Shown piece by piece: positions 1 to 8,228 of a DNA stretch of 41,001 bases. Below the pieces are notes generated by a model. It had not been told where the DNA came from. It searched no databases and was given only the letters and a program-made list of their open reading frames with translations. The stretch comes from Fuerstiella sp. Its GTDB lineage: Bacteria; Planctomycetota; Planctomycetia; Planctomycetales; Planctomycetaceae. Position 1 is the first letter of the stretch. The number at the start of each line of letters is the position of its first letter. A program made the position numbers and the translations under genes. The stretch is from contig JAQWOH010000032.1 in the NCBI GenBank assembly GCA_029245955.1, positions 1-41,001 of the forward strand, written 5' to 3'.

Positions 1-408
1 AGGAACGACGCTGCCCGGTTCGGGATAGAGTTCCCATTTCTCAAGCCGGTAACCTTCGCGTTCCTTCGCCCACAGCCTTCGCGGCGCGGGCTGCTGTGGC
101 GTTTCGGGGAAGCTCAGCAATTCTCGCATCCTGGCCCGCACTTGTGTCTGCCAGGCTTGAAACTCCTCGGGCGTGAAGTGCGGGTTGAAAGCCAGCCTGG
201 GCCTGGCGTTGCGCACGAGATGCTGCACGAATCCCCGTGTGCTGACATGTCGCCCGTCGGGCCGCCCGCTGCGCACGATTTTCTCCGCCTCGATGTTCAG
301 TTCCTGGCCGCTGGCCGGAATAATTAATCCGGGCGCCCATGCGGCGATCACGCTTAACGCAAGGGCCAGGCAACGCCGTTGCGGCTCCCGAGGGTTGTTT
401 CGATTCAT
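1..408 (-). CDS. Secreted acetyl-xylan-esterase-like alpha/beta hydrolase, N-terminal part (runs off left edge)
   Basis: The minus-strand frame starting at the ATG at 406-408 stays open for 136 codons to base 1, so only the N-terminus is present. It begins with a basic n-region and a hydrophobic stretch ending near PASGQ, a likely Sec signal peptide. It continues with a 'RMRELLSFPE...' helix and 'GYRLEKWELYPEPGSVVP', which resembles the entry to the first beta-strands of planctomycete acetyl-xylan-esterase/dienelactone-hydrolase-like secreted enzymes. A GTGGAG ribosome site lies about 7 nt before the ATG, supporting this start. The catalytic Ser/Asp/His lie outside the window, so activity cannot be judged. 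A longer overlapping minus-strand frame at 41-667 is judged a shadow because it lacks a signal peptide and any family resemblance. Confidence 0.72.
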   Translation of the reverse strand, partial: MNRNNPREPQRRCLALALSVIAAWAPGLIIPASGQELNIEAEKIVRSGRPDGRHVSTRGFVQHLVRNARPRLAFNPHFTPEEFQAWQTQVRARMRELLSFPETPQQPAPRRLWAKEREGYRLEKWELYPEPGSVVP

Positions 409-915
409 GATAATCTCCACTGTGCAGGTATTTCATGTGCTCACGACCGCACCATGATAACCCAATCGCCGCGTGAACCCATCGAACGGAATGTTTGACT
501 TCAAACGGAGAGAACAAACACTCGGCTTCGCTCCACTGTCGCTGAGGAACGTAGGCCGGCCCACGCGAAGCGCAGTTCCGGCAGTTTGTCGATCTGAACG
601 CTCCGCGCGGTTGCCGGAATAGCCCGACCGCCGTCAAATTGACATATGGGTGATTATCTTCGCGCATCCAGTGATCGCGACCGGAGCGGACGGCCCGGCA
701 TTGCTTGCACGCTCAGGTGGGCGTGTCCAGTGTTTCGCAGTCCACACTCCGCCAATGTTGTTTCGTTGGCATAGACTCTGCACTCCGACGCTTCAACTGG
801 TTAACATGGAGGAAGATGGCACTTTCTATTCACACCAGCAGGAAGGAGCCAATACAGCGACCACCGGTCGATGGGACGAATGCATTGAAGTGAAGTGCCG
901 GAGGCGCGGAGTTTC
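409..915. other. Intergenic, no gene recognised
   Basis: About 500 bases between the divergently placed esterase and the integrase. Short overlapping frames exist on both strands but none has a convincing start, domain or composition. Nothing recognisable as an RNA gene was seen. The attachment site of the integrase, if it still has one, could lie here, but no direct repeat pair was identified. Confidence 0.4.
900..904 (+). promoter_or_regulatory. Ribosome binding site of the integrase
   Basis: GGAGG lies 11 nt before the ATG at 916 and 14 nt before the next ATG at 919. A second GGAG is at 908-911. The in-frame GTG at 895 has no such site upstream, so 916 is preferred. Confidence 0.5.
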
Positions 916-1941
916 ATGATGCCGACAACTCTCGAATCCGCAGTTACCAAGTACCTCCGTTCCGGCAACCCCGCGCAAAGAACTCGCAAAGAGTATGCGA
1001 CAACACTCAGAAAGTGGAAACGCTGGGACGAAGGTGTTCGGCTCGACGAACTGGGCGGCAGGAAGATTCGCGATTTTCTCGATTGGGTTTACACAGATGC
1101 GACATCCCGAGACGCCCGAAACCCGGGCAGAACAGCGAATAAAGTTCGTTCACACTTGTGCGCCGTGATGTCGTGGGCATGGGAACAGGATCTTGTCACC
1201 TCACTTCCCAGATTTCCAAAGGTCAAACCGCAACGCGATGTTGCAGGGCGCCATTACCTGACAAAAGCTGAGGTCAACGCGCTCTATTTCGCGACTCACG
1301 AAATGAAAAGACCAAGAGGCTGTTGCGAGCCGTCTCCTGTCGGTCGTTTCTGGCGAGCTGCTCTCGTCATCTTCTTCAATTATGGATTGGATACAGGGAC
1401 CGTCTGGAAAACATCGCCATTTCACGAACCGATTCTGTGGCGACACGTGTCATGGAAACAGCGATCACCTGACCGTGAGCTTAAGGAAACATCTCGGTGG
1501 GGATGGCTCTTCTATCGTCGTGTGAAGACCGGCAAGGCGTTCTACCGACCGATGAATCGGACCGTGCGCGAACATTTCCGAAGCATTCTGCCAGATGATC
1601 CAGATCTGGACGCGCCCGTTTTTCTTGGTGGCGGCACACGCCCCAATAAGAGGTTTCGTGAACTGTGCCAACTCGCTGGAATTGGCCCAAAGTCCGATCT
1701 CGAAAATGGAGAAGACCGCCCTTGGGTGCTGAAGGATCTTCGCAAGACGTGCGCAACGCACTACGACGAGCATATCCCCGAATCATCCGTCGAAATTCTC
1801 GGGCACTCTGCCGGAGGCATTACCTACCGGCACTACGCCCATCGAGCTCCGCTCGCATTCAAGGCGATCATGACTCTCCCGCAACCGACAGCGTTCAGAG
1901 GTCTCGCTAAAGGATTCGACGGCGCTGAGGGCAGCGAGTAG
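916..1941 (+). CDS. Tyrosine recombinase / site-specific integrase
   Basis: Predicted 341-aa tyrosine recombinase that would cut and rejoin DNA at att or recombination sites. An N-terminal SAM-like core-binding domain (about residues 5-100) is followed by a catalytic domain (about 115-320). Visible catalytic elements are the beta-hairpin Lys region 'RRVKTGKAFYRP' (K204/K207), the box II Arg in 'VLKDLRKTCATHYD' (R276), and 'ILGHSAGGITYRHYAH', giving H297 and the likely nucleophile Y307. The first catalytic Arg expected after 'YG' is not obvious: the sequence reads 'NYGLDTGTVW', with Asp at the aligned position. Box II has Lys where His is usual. The start is the ATG at 916, after GGAGG; an in-frame GTG at 895 would add 7 residues. 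The last ~8 codons lie in DNA resembling the insertion-sequence remnant that follows, so the C-terminus may be altered. No phage or cargo genes surround it. Confidence 0.85.
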   Translation: MMPTTLESAVTKYLRSGNPAQRTRKEYATTLRKWKRWDEGVRLDELGGRKIRDFLDWVYTDATSRDARNPGRTANKVRSHLCAVMSWAWEQDLVTSLPRFPKVKPQRDVAGRHYLTKAEVNALYFATHEMKRPRGCCEPSPVGRFWRAALVIFFNYGLDTGTVWKTSPFHEPILWRHVSWKQRSPDRELKETSRWGWLFYRRVKTGKAFYRPMNRTVREHFRSILPDDPDLDAPVFLGGGTRPNKRFRELCQLAGIGPKSDLENGEDRPWVLKDLRKTCATHYDEHIPESSVEILGHSAGGITYRHYAHRAPLAFKAIMTLPQPTAFRGLAKGFDGAEGSE

Positions 1942-2045
1942 AATGTGCCAGGGTGTGAGCAGGAAAGAACTGTTCGGCGTCGAAAATCACCAGTGTGTGG
2001 TTCTCGTCAACGAATATCAATCAGCTGAAAATGAAGAACCGAAGA
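1919..2045 (-). mobile_element. Insertion-sequence remnant A (5' end of the transposase only)
   Basis: On the minus strand this stretch resembles the transposase start of the intact element at 6148-7561. It decodes to a degenerate 'SFLLTPWHILLAAL', against MSFLLQPWHMLLAVL in the intact copy. The similarity continues to the right through 'GTCGAAAAT' and a 'ATCAATCAGCTGAAAATGAAGAA' region related to the intact copy's leader. The remainder of the element is absent; on the left it merges into the end of the integrase gene. It cannot encode a transposase. Confidence 0.5.
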
Positions 2046-2204
2046 CCTTACAATCCGCAAAGACACCAGCAATTACTGGTCGGCTGAATATCTGGACCCT
2101 ACGGGTACCTGATTGCTACGCCGGTCTCGATCCGCCAGGATGCTGTGTGATGAGCTCGGTGGGCGCTGAATGCTGACTTTAAACGTCCGCGACAATGGAG
2201 AACG

Positions 2205-3074
2205 ATGACAATGACTGCCATGTCGGAACAATCAACCGACCTCGATGTGCGACCGCTTACAGGCGCGATGGGAGCCGACGTATTCGGTGTTGATCTCACC
2301 AAACTCGACGGCCAAACGCTGGTCAGTATCAAGAGGACTTTTCATGAGTACGGGGCGATTGTGGTTCGCAACCAGTCGCTGACGCCGTCGGCACTGCTCG
2401 AATTCGCCAAAAAGATTGGAGCGATCGAGGTGCATCCAATCGTCAAGGGGCTCGACGAACACCCGGAGGTTATCAAGATTCATAAGGCCACGGGAGACGT
2501 GGCGACGTTTGGCGTTGGATGGCATTCGGACAACTCATTCACGCCGCAGCCAAGCCTCGGTTCCATTGTTTACGCGGAAAAAGTTCCGCCGGTAGGTGGC
2601 GATACTCTATTCGCAAATCAGTATCTGGCCTGGGAACAGCTGTCTGGCGGCATGCAGCGCATGCTCGAGGGGCTCCGTGCAGTCCACAGCGCGAAGTATG
2701 CATACACGGCACCGACAGCGAAGGACAAGTATGAAGGCAAGACTACGATTGCCTATACGCATTCTGACGTCGTCCATGCGGAAGTCGTCCATCCTGTCGT
2801 GCGGACGCATCCCGAAACTGGCCGCAAGGCGATCTACGTGAATCCAATGTTCACCGTGCGTTTTGAAGACATGACAGAAGACGAGAGCCGACCCCTGCTC
2901 GACTTTCTGTTTCGACACTGCGTGCGTGAGGACTTTCAGTGTCGCGTTCGCTGGCAGGAGGGGGCCGTCACACTCTGGGACAATCGCTGCGTGCAGCACA
3001 CGGCCTTGAATGACTGCCAGGGTTTCGAGCGAATTCTGTATCGCGTAACAGTGCGAGGCAACGCGCCGGCGTAG
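2205..3074 (+). CDS. TauD/TfdA-family Fe(II)/2-oxoglutarate-dependent dioxygenase
   Basis: Predicted 289-aa cytoplasmic oxygenase that hydroxylates a small organic substrate using O2 and 2-oxoglutarate. The length is normal for TauD, TfdA and related enzymes. The iron ligands are visible as 'GWHSDN' (H107, D109) and 'CVQHTALND' (H265). The 2-oxoglutarate-binding arginine is in 'RILYRVTVRG' (R276 or R280). N-terminal 'LTGAMGADVFGVDL' is the usual entry to this fold. The ATG at 2205 follows GGAG at about 5 nt; ATGs at 2211 and 2220 are alternatives. The next gene, a glutamine-amidotransferase-like protein, starts about 50 nt downstream on the same strand. The true substrate (taurine, alkyl sulfate, aryloxyalkanoate or other) cannot be read from the sequence; there is no ABC transporter beside it, which argues against a classic tau operon. 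Confidence 0.88.
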   Translation: MTMTAMSEQSTDLDVRPLTGAMGADVFGVDLTKLDGQTLVSIKRTFHEYGAIVVRNQSLTPSALLEFAKKIGAIEVHPIVKGLDEHPEVIKIHKATGDVATFGVGWHSDNSFTPQPSLGSIVYAEKVPPVGGDTLFANQYLAWEQLSGGMQRMLEGLRAVHSAKYAYTAPTAKDKYEGKTTIAYTHSDVVHAEVVHPVVRTHPETGRKAIYVNPMFTVRFEDMTEDESRPLLDFLFRHCVREDFQCRVRWQEGAVTLWDNRCVQHTALNDCQGFERILYRVTVRGNAPA

Positions 3075-3123
3075 TCCTGTGGCAATATCACGATAAGTGA
3101 GCAGTCCGAGAAAAGTATCTTCG

Positions 3124-3981
3124 ATGTCGTCTGTTCTGCGTTTGCTGGTTGTTGATGCGTATGATGCGGACGGTCGTGCGGCGATTAAGTCCGCTGGCGC
3201 CACTGCTGCCGGGCAACTTTATGCACGCGTGCTGAGGGCAATTGAACCCGGGGCTGCGATTGAAGTTGTCGAAATGATGGGCGCCCGTACACAGCTGCCC
3301 GACAGAGTCGCGATCGCTGAATTTGACGGAATTGTCTGGACGGGATCAAACCTCACGATTCACAAACCGACTGCAACGGTGAGGCCGCAGATCGAGCTGG
3401 CGCAGTCAGCATATGCGGCCGGCGTGCCGCAATTCGGATCGTGTTGGGCCATCCACGTTGCGGTCGTGGCTGCTGGCGGTACGTGTGCCGCGAACCCGAA
3501 CGGACGCGAATTTGGAATTGTCGGAGTAACCGCAACGGCGGAAGGAGCCGTCCACGGGCTGCTGCGAGGACGACCAAAAGATTTCCAGAGTTTCAGTAGT
3601 CACGAGGATATGGTGGTCTCGCTGCCCGCAGGCACGACACATCTTGCGCGGAATGATTTCACGGAAATCCAGGCCATTGAAGTGCGGTCAGGCCGCGGCG
3701 TGTTCTGGGCGGTACAGTATCACCCCGAGTATGACCTGCATGAAATTGCATCACTGGCGGAGCTTCGCGGCGAGCAATTAGTAGAGCAGGGCCGGTATGG
3801 CAGCGTTCAGGAGAGACAGGCGTTCGTCCGTGATTGCCGAGCATTATACCAGAATCCTGGTGACGAAAATGCCGCTCGACGACAGAACGTTTCCGCCGAG
3901 TTGCGCGACGAGATGCTGCGACGGCTGGAAATCCGCAACTGGCTCGACATGCAGGTCCAAGCGGCAACGATCCATCGTTAG
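3124..3981 (+). CDS. Class-I glutamine-amidotransferase-like protein
   Basis: Predicted 285-aa protein with a single GATase1 domain. The nucleophile elbow is 'FGSCWAIHVA' (C107) and the His-Glu pair is in 'VQYHPEYD' (H200, E202), so the Cys-His-Glu triad is complete. Strands such as 'LRLLVVDAYD' and 'FDGIVWTGSN' match the start of stand-alone GATases related to GMP-synthase-like enzymes. A helical tail of about 80 residues follows the domain. It could release ammonia from glutamine or hydrolyse a gamma-glutamyl bond; no synthetase partner is adjacent. The ATG at 3124 is chosen because the core begins straight after it; an in-frame GTG at 3097 would add nine residues. Same strand and close to the dioxygenase, so probably co-transcribed. 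Confidence 0.82.
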   Translation: MSSVLRLLVVDAYDADGRAAIKSAGATAAGQLYARVLRAIEPGAAIEVVEMMGARTQLPDRVAIAEFDGIVWTGSNLTIHKPTATVRPQIELAQSAYAAGVPQFGSCWAIHVAVVAAGGTCAANPNGREFGIVGVTATAEGAVHGLLRGRPKDFQSFSSHEDMVVSLPAGTTHLARNDFTEIQAIEVRSGRGVFWAVQYHPEYDLHEIASLAELRGEQLVEQGRYGSVQERQAFVRDCRALYQNPGDENAARRQNVSAELRDEMLRRLEIRNWLDMQVQAATIHR

Positions 3982-4018
3982 TTCTCAACATCGCGTATGT
4001 TCTCTGCAAGAATCGATA

Positions 4019-4119
4019 CCATTGCAGCGTTTCACGTTGATGTGCGGCCGCGAAGAACGGCCTTCGACAGCAATGTCGTTACTCCTGCGAGCCAGTATCG
4101 TCTTCGACAATCAGTAACC
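4019..4119 (-). repeat. Dispersed ~100-bp repeat, family R1, copy 1
   Basis: Read on the minus strand this sequence aligns over about 100 bases without large gaps to 23109-23209 on the plus strand, by eye about 70% identical. The best shared block is CGATACTGGCTCG with flanking CTGATTG and AACG/ACGA matches. It fills the gap between the amidotransferase gene and the symporter gene. The reading frames of the two copies are not jointly open, so it is probably not coding. Confidence 0.6.
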
Positions 4120-4184
4120 TGTTGTTCGCGCAAGAAGTTCGTACCGACACCAATAACACAACTCTATCCAAAGTTACTCACAAT

Positions 4185-5867
4185 ATGACCATTCGCAGAC
4201 TCCTTGTTGCTGGAATAATGATCGCCTCGGCGAGCTTGTTGATTCACATAGCTGATGGGACACGGGTCTCGGCGGATGAATTCGATGGCGACGAGCAGAC
4301 CATGTTGCCAGTTGCGGCCGTACAGAACGATTCCTCTCGCGCCATTGCATCTGAAAATGAGGTCCCTAACGACAACGTCGACATTGACCAGTGGGTCAAC
4401 GACATGTTTGGGGCGGCCGCGGCAAACCTTAGCGCTGTCGTTTTCTATGAAGTTGAGGTTGGCGGTGTCAGATTCACTTTGGTCATCGTCTGGCTCATCG
4501 TTGCGGCTGTGTTTTTTACCGCTTCCTTCCGGTTTGTGAATATTTGGGGGCTTCCGCAAGGGCTCAGGATTGTCCAAGGCGACTACAGCAATTCAGACGC
4601 TCCGGGCGAAATCAGTCACTTTCAGGCTCTCTGCACAGCGCTGTCAGGCACTGTCGGTATCGGCAACATTGGCGCCATGGCTTATGCAATTGCCTATGGA
4701 GGGCCCGGGGTGTTGTTCTGGCTCATTGTGGCGGGGTTCTTTGGCATGACAACCAAATTCGTGGAATGCACACTGGGCGTCAAATATCGCCGGCAGAATG
4801 CAGATGGTTCCGTGTCCGGAGGGCCCATGTATTTCCTTGAAAGAGGATTTGCCGAACGCGGGATGATGCGGATCGGAAAGTTCCTGGGTGGCTTCTATGC
4901 GACTGGCATGGTGGTGGGCTGTCTGGGTGTGGGCAACATGTTTCAGTCAAACCAGGCTTATTCCCAGTTCGTAGTCGTGACGGGCGGCCCGAATAGTTTT
5001 TTTGTCGACAAGGGCTGGCTTTTCGGCCTGATCACTGCGTTAGTGCTTGGGCTCGTCATCATCGGTGGGATTAAAAGTATCGCCAAAGTTACGTCCAAAC
5101 TCGTTCCATTGATGGCCGTACTCTACTGTGTCTTTGCCGTCATCATCATCGTGATGAACATCCAGTACGTCCCGACAGCGATTCTATGGGTTTTTCGTGA
5201 TGCATTTCACCCCAGGGCGGTTGGTGGCGGAATGGTGGGCATCATAATGATTGGGTTCCAGCGAGCCTTGTTCTCGAACGAGGCAGGTCTCGGATCTGCG
5301 TCCGTGGCACACTCTGCCGTGAAAACGCAGCACCCCGTCACCGAAGGCCTGGTTGCCACTATCGGACCATTTCTGGATACCATCGTAATCTGCAGCCTGA
5401 CGTCCATGTGCATTATTACGTCGATGGTTGCGGTCAGCGATTTTCAGTCGACGATTCCAGGCGGCGGAGAAAATCTGGCGATGGGAATCCAGCTCACGTC
5501 GGCTGCGTTTGAACGGAATATTTCATGGTCTCCTTATCTGATCGCCGTAGCAGCTATGCTGTTTGCATTGTCGACTATGATCTCGTGGTCCTACTACGGG
5601 GCCAAGGCTTGGACATATCTGGTCGGAGAAGGCACAGCGAAAACGAACGTGTTCAATTTTGTTTTCTGCGTCTTTGCCGCTCTCGGCTGCATGGTACAAC
5701 TTGGGCCAGTGATTGAAATTTCGGATGCGCTAATCTATTTGATCTGCGTTCCGAATATTATCGGGTTATATGTCCTTGGACCTGCCGTCAAAAGAGATCT
5801 GGACGACTACTTCGACGCGGTCAGAAATGGGGAAATCACCGGCAGCCACACGAAGAAGAATCACTGA
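4185..5867 (+). CDS. Sodium:alanine/glycine symporter (AGCS family)
   Basis: Predicted 560-aa inner-membrane carrier importing alanine, glycine or a related amino acid with Na+. The family signature is clear in 'GGPGVLFWLIVAGFFG', followed by 'KFVECTLGVKYR'. Other typical blocks are 'LSGTVGIGNIGAMAYA', 'GGPMYFLERGF', and 'ALFSNEAGLGSASVAHSA' in the middle. About ten hydrophobic segments are visible. Before the AGCS core lies an extension of about 90 residues, made of a hydrophobic leader (MTIRRLLVAGIMIASASLL) and an acidic linker, probably a signal sequence. The ATG at 4185 is preferred; an upstream TTG at 4122 would add 21 residues without hydrophobic character. It stands alone, so substrate and regulation are unknown. 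Confidence 0.92.
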   Translation: MTIRRLLVAGIMIASASLLIHIADGTRVSADEFDGDEQTMLPVAAVQNDSSRAIASENEVPNDNVDIDQWVNDMFGAAAANLSAVVFYEVEVGGVRFTLVIVWLIVAAVFFTASFRFVNIWGLPQGLRIVQGDYSNSDAPGEISHFQALCTALSGTVGIGNIGAMAYAIAYGGPGVLFWLIVAGFFGMTTKFVECTLGVKYRRQNADGSVSGGPMYFLERGFAERGMMRIGKFLGGFYATGMVVGCLGVGNMFQSNQAYSQFVVVTGGPNSFFVDKGWLFGLITALVLGLVIIGGIKSIAKVTSKLVPLMAVLYCVFAVIIIVMNIQYVPTAILWVFRDAFHPRAVGGGMVGIIMIGFQRALFSNEAGLGSASVAHSAVKTQHPVTEGLVATIGPFLDTIVICSLTSMCIITSMVAVSDFQSTIPGGGENLAMGIQLTSAAFERNISWSPYLIAVAAMLFALSTMISWSYYGAKAWTYLVGEGTAKTNVFNFVFCVFAALGCMVQLGPVIEISDALIYLICVPNIIGLYVLGPAVKRDLDDYFDAVRNGEITGSHTKKNH

Positions 5868-6147
5868 TCAGCCTGGCAATATCTGTCAGTGACGCGAATT
5901 TTCAGCCGAGTTTCCCAGAACCTACCGGCACGACAGGAGGAACTGAGGATTACGTGCGACAAAACATTGGCGGACGACGAACAAAACGCACGGCTGTAAA
6001 ATCACGGACCACGGACGCCAGTCATAAGATGATTGCACCGTGGGGGCAGGTCAGAAGGCTGCGCTGAATTGGGCAAGAACAGTCGGACACATATCTACAG
6101 TTCCGACCTTGCCAAGACTCAAGAAGACTCGCAAGGCAAAAGTCATG

Positions 6148-7561
6148 AAGGGGCGACCGTAGGGTCCAAAACTCCGCCGCCAGAAAAGCTGTTTAACAAT
6201 CAGGTTTTAGAAATAGAAATCGTTCGCGATTTCCGTCAGGCTTTGGCCAGAGAGAGCGGCCGCTGAACGAGGAATTGGCGTCGGCCCACGCTGAGCGCGG
6301 ACCTTCACCGCAGAATGACCACGATTCGGTGCAGCTCAGAATCAAGCGGCTCGTCGGTCGTAGTACTTGAGCATGCCACCGAGTCGTTCTCGGCACTCGA
6401 TTCTGCCCACAACGACACCGACATTTGCGGTCGGCTCGATGAGCTGGTTGCCGAGGCCCTGATGATTCCGCTCGCGGTGATAGTGCTTGACGTATTCACC
6501 AAATGCGTTCTCAAGTGACCGACGTCCGAAGAAAATTATCCGGGAAAGACACTCGGACTTCAGACTGCGGAACCATCTCTCCATGTAGGCGTTCAAGTTG
6601 AGACTCTTCGGTGGCAGCAGGACGACTTCAGTGTCCGTGTTCTGCTCCAGGAATTCCCGCATGGCGATGAAGCTCGTATCGCGATCCACAATGAGATGCT
6701 TGGCGTCTTTCAGGAATCCGTCTTCGCAATCGGTGAGATTGCGGCAGGCCTGTTTCATCCACGTGGCATTCGGACTCGGCGTGATCCCTGCAATGTGGAC
6801 GCGGCGCGTCTTCAAGTGCATCACGGCGAGAACGTAGAACGTCACAAGTCCGTTTCGCGTCCAGACTTCGACAGTCGTGAAGTCCGTGGCGAAGATAGAA
6901 TCCCAGTGAGCTTTCAGGAATGTTGACCACGCCGGTGTTCGCTGCCGATCAGGTGCTGGTTCAATGCCGTGAGCCTTCAGCACATTGGCCACTGTGGAAT
7001 CGGCGATGTGATATCCGACGTTCTTAAGTGCTCCCTGAATGCGATCATAGCCCCATGTGGGATTCTCTTTGGCAAAGCGAACAATCGCATCCACAATGAC
7101 CTGTCGGATTCGCGGTCTGCCGGGGTTCCGTTTGTCGCTGGAATCAAACTTCCTGGCCACGAGTTCACGGTGCCAGCGAAGAATCGTGTCTGGCGTGACG
7201 ACGGTTTTGAGTTCCAGCAGAGCCTTACGGCCAATGGCATGAGCCTTAACAGCCAGTAACCGACGCTGATCGTCATTCAGCAGCAGTCGCTTCCTGCCGA
7301 ACTTCTTCAGGAGCGCCTCGATCTGGGCGTTCTGGAACTGGATGATCTGTTGCTGCCGCTGGTTGACCATGCCACAGAGCACGGCGAGCAGCATGTGCCA
7401 GGGCTGGAGCAGGAAAGACATAGTCGGCGCCGAAAATCGTCACTTTCGGCGGCAGGCGGATGAAATCAAGCGGCGGAAATGCAAGACTCTGGTGAGCCGT
7501 AAGTCCCGCTTGTTCCCGTGTTTCGCGGTCGGCGGAGTTTTTGACCTTACGGTGTCCCCTT
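6148..7561 (-). mobile_element. Complete insertion sequence with terminal inverted repeats
   Basis: An element of about 1.41 kb containing one transposase gene on the minus strand. The left end, at 6156-6179, begins ACCGTAGGGTCCAAAACTCC. The right end, 7530-7553, reads on the other strand ACCGTAAGGTCAAAAACTCC; 22 of 24 positions match. Both continue outward through two variable bases into AAGGGG, giving outer limits 6148 and 7561. No clear target-site duplication could be seen. Degenerate relatives lie at 1919-2045, 9683-10115 and about 20060-20280. The transposase is of the integrase-core (rve) type. Confidence 0.75.
6342..7421 (-). CDS. Integrase-core (rve) DDE transposase of the insertion sequence
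   Basis: Predicted 359-aa transposase, apparently intact. The N-terminal half has a helix-turn-helix-like region ('VTPDTILRWHRELVARKF', 'NPGRPRIRQVIVDAIVRFAK', 'WGYDRIQGALKNVGYHI') that would bind the ends. The catalytic domain starts near residue 175. The DDE triad is D180 in 'FATDFTTVEVW', D246 in 'LIVDRDTSF' and E281 in 'LNAYMERWFRSLKSECL'; 34 residues separate the last two, close to the D-35-E spacing of retroviral-integrase-like transposases. The C-terminal 'YHRERNHQGLGNQLIEP' block is typical of planctomycete integrase-core transposases related to the IS481/IS3 group. The start MSFLLQPWHM is used because the same peptide survives in the decayed copies; the later ATG before VNQRQQQ is an alternative. 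No programmed frameshift is needed. Confidence 0.88.
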   Translation of the reverse strand: MSFLLQPWHMLLAVLCGMVNQRQQQIIQFQNAQIEALLKKFGRKRLLLNDDQRRLLAVKAHAIGRKALLELKTVVTPDTILRWHRELVARKFDSSDKRNPGRPRIRQVIVDAIVRFAKENPTWGYDRIQGALKNVGYHIADSTVANVLKAHGIEPAPDRQRTPAWSTFLKAHWDSIFATDFTTVEVWTRNGLVTFYVLAVMHLKTRRVHIAGITPSPNATWMKQACRNLTDCEDGFLKDAKHLIVDRDTSFIAMREFLEQNTDTEVVLLPPKSLNLNAYMERWFRSLKSECLSRIIFFGRRSLENAFGEYVKHYHRERNHQGLGNQLIEPTANVGVVVGRIECRERLGGMLKYYDRRAA

Positions 7562-7699
7562 TTGTTTGATTGTTTAGTGGAGTCGATGGCCTGGGCGTGA
7601 GCTAGAGTTACAGAAGCTTGGGGGTCGAACATTTCCACAATTCGTGGCGGGTGCGGCCACCACAACCTGTTTTCTCAAGCAAACGGTAAACGCAGACTC

Positions 7700-8182
7700 A
7701 TGGGTATCGACCATTGCCGACAGCGACTGCGGCCAATCATGGGCGGCTGGTTGGTTTTGTGGGTGTTCATTCGACCGGCCCACTGGCCGTTCCCGGACTT
7801 CGGTACGGGCGACCGAATGTTCTGGTGGAACATCCTTAATCGTGTTGTCTGGGCGGTCGTGCTTGCCGGCGCCTCGATCGTCGTAGACCTTCTTGTGGTC
7901 GAGTGGTCGAAACGACGGGGAATCGGACGGCAATCGGCGCAATCCCCGCCGCACTGTTTTTGGTCTGTGCTGGGCGCGGCCTTATTGGCCAGGACGTGCG
8001 TCGGTTTTGCATTCGCAGGAAGACCGCTACCTGACGGAAGTGCAGAATTCTATGCAGCGGTACGGTACTGTGACATCGTTTCCATCACCTTGTTGCCGGT
8101 AGTGATTTGGCTCGCGCGAAGAGTCGGCCCGCCTTTGCAATGGTCGTTTGTCCAGAAGATGAGGCTTCAACCCCCTGATTAA
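7700..8182 (+). CDS. Small hypothetical integral membrane protein
   Basis: A 160-aa frame that would encode four hydrophobic segments: around 'GGWLVLWVFI', 'VVWAVVLAGASIVVDLLV', 'FWSVLGAALLARTCVGFAF' and 'VSITLLPVVIWLA'. Charged residues fall between them as in a real membrane protein. No family was recognised. The start is uncertain: ATG at 7700 or ATG at 7739 just before the first hydrophobic segment, neither with a strong ribosome site. It begins only 140 bases from the right end of the insertion sequence, so the original 5' region may have been disturbed. It may be a decaying orphan. Confidence 0.45.
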   Translation: MGIDHCRQRLRPIMGGWLVLWVFIRPAHWPFPDFGTGDRMFWWNILNRVVWAVVLAGASIVVDLLVVEWSKRRGIGRQSAQSPPHCFWSVLGAALLARTCVGFAFAGRPLPDGSAEFYAAVRYCDIVSITLLPVVIWLARRVGPPLQWSFVQKMRLQPPD

Positions 8183-8228
8183 GTCACGTTGTGTCGATGC
8201 CTCTTTCAAGAGAACGCGGGGTGGGTGC

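Noticed and set aside
41..667. 208-codon open frame on the minus strand
   Set aside because: It overlaps the partial secreted esterase (1-408) in another frame; the latter has a signal peptide, ribosome site and family resemblance.
2607..3203. 198-codon minus-strand frame
   Set aside because: Lies opposite the dioxygenase and the start of the amidotransferase gene; no motif.
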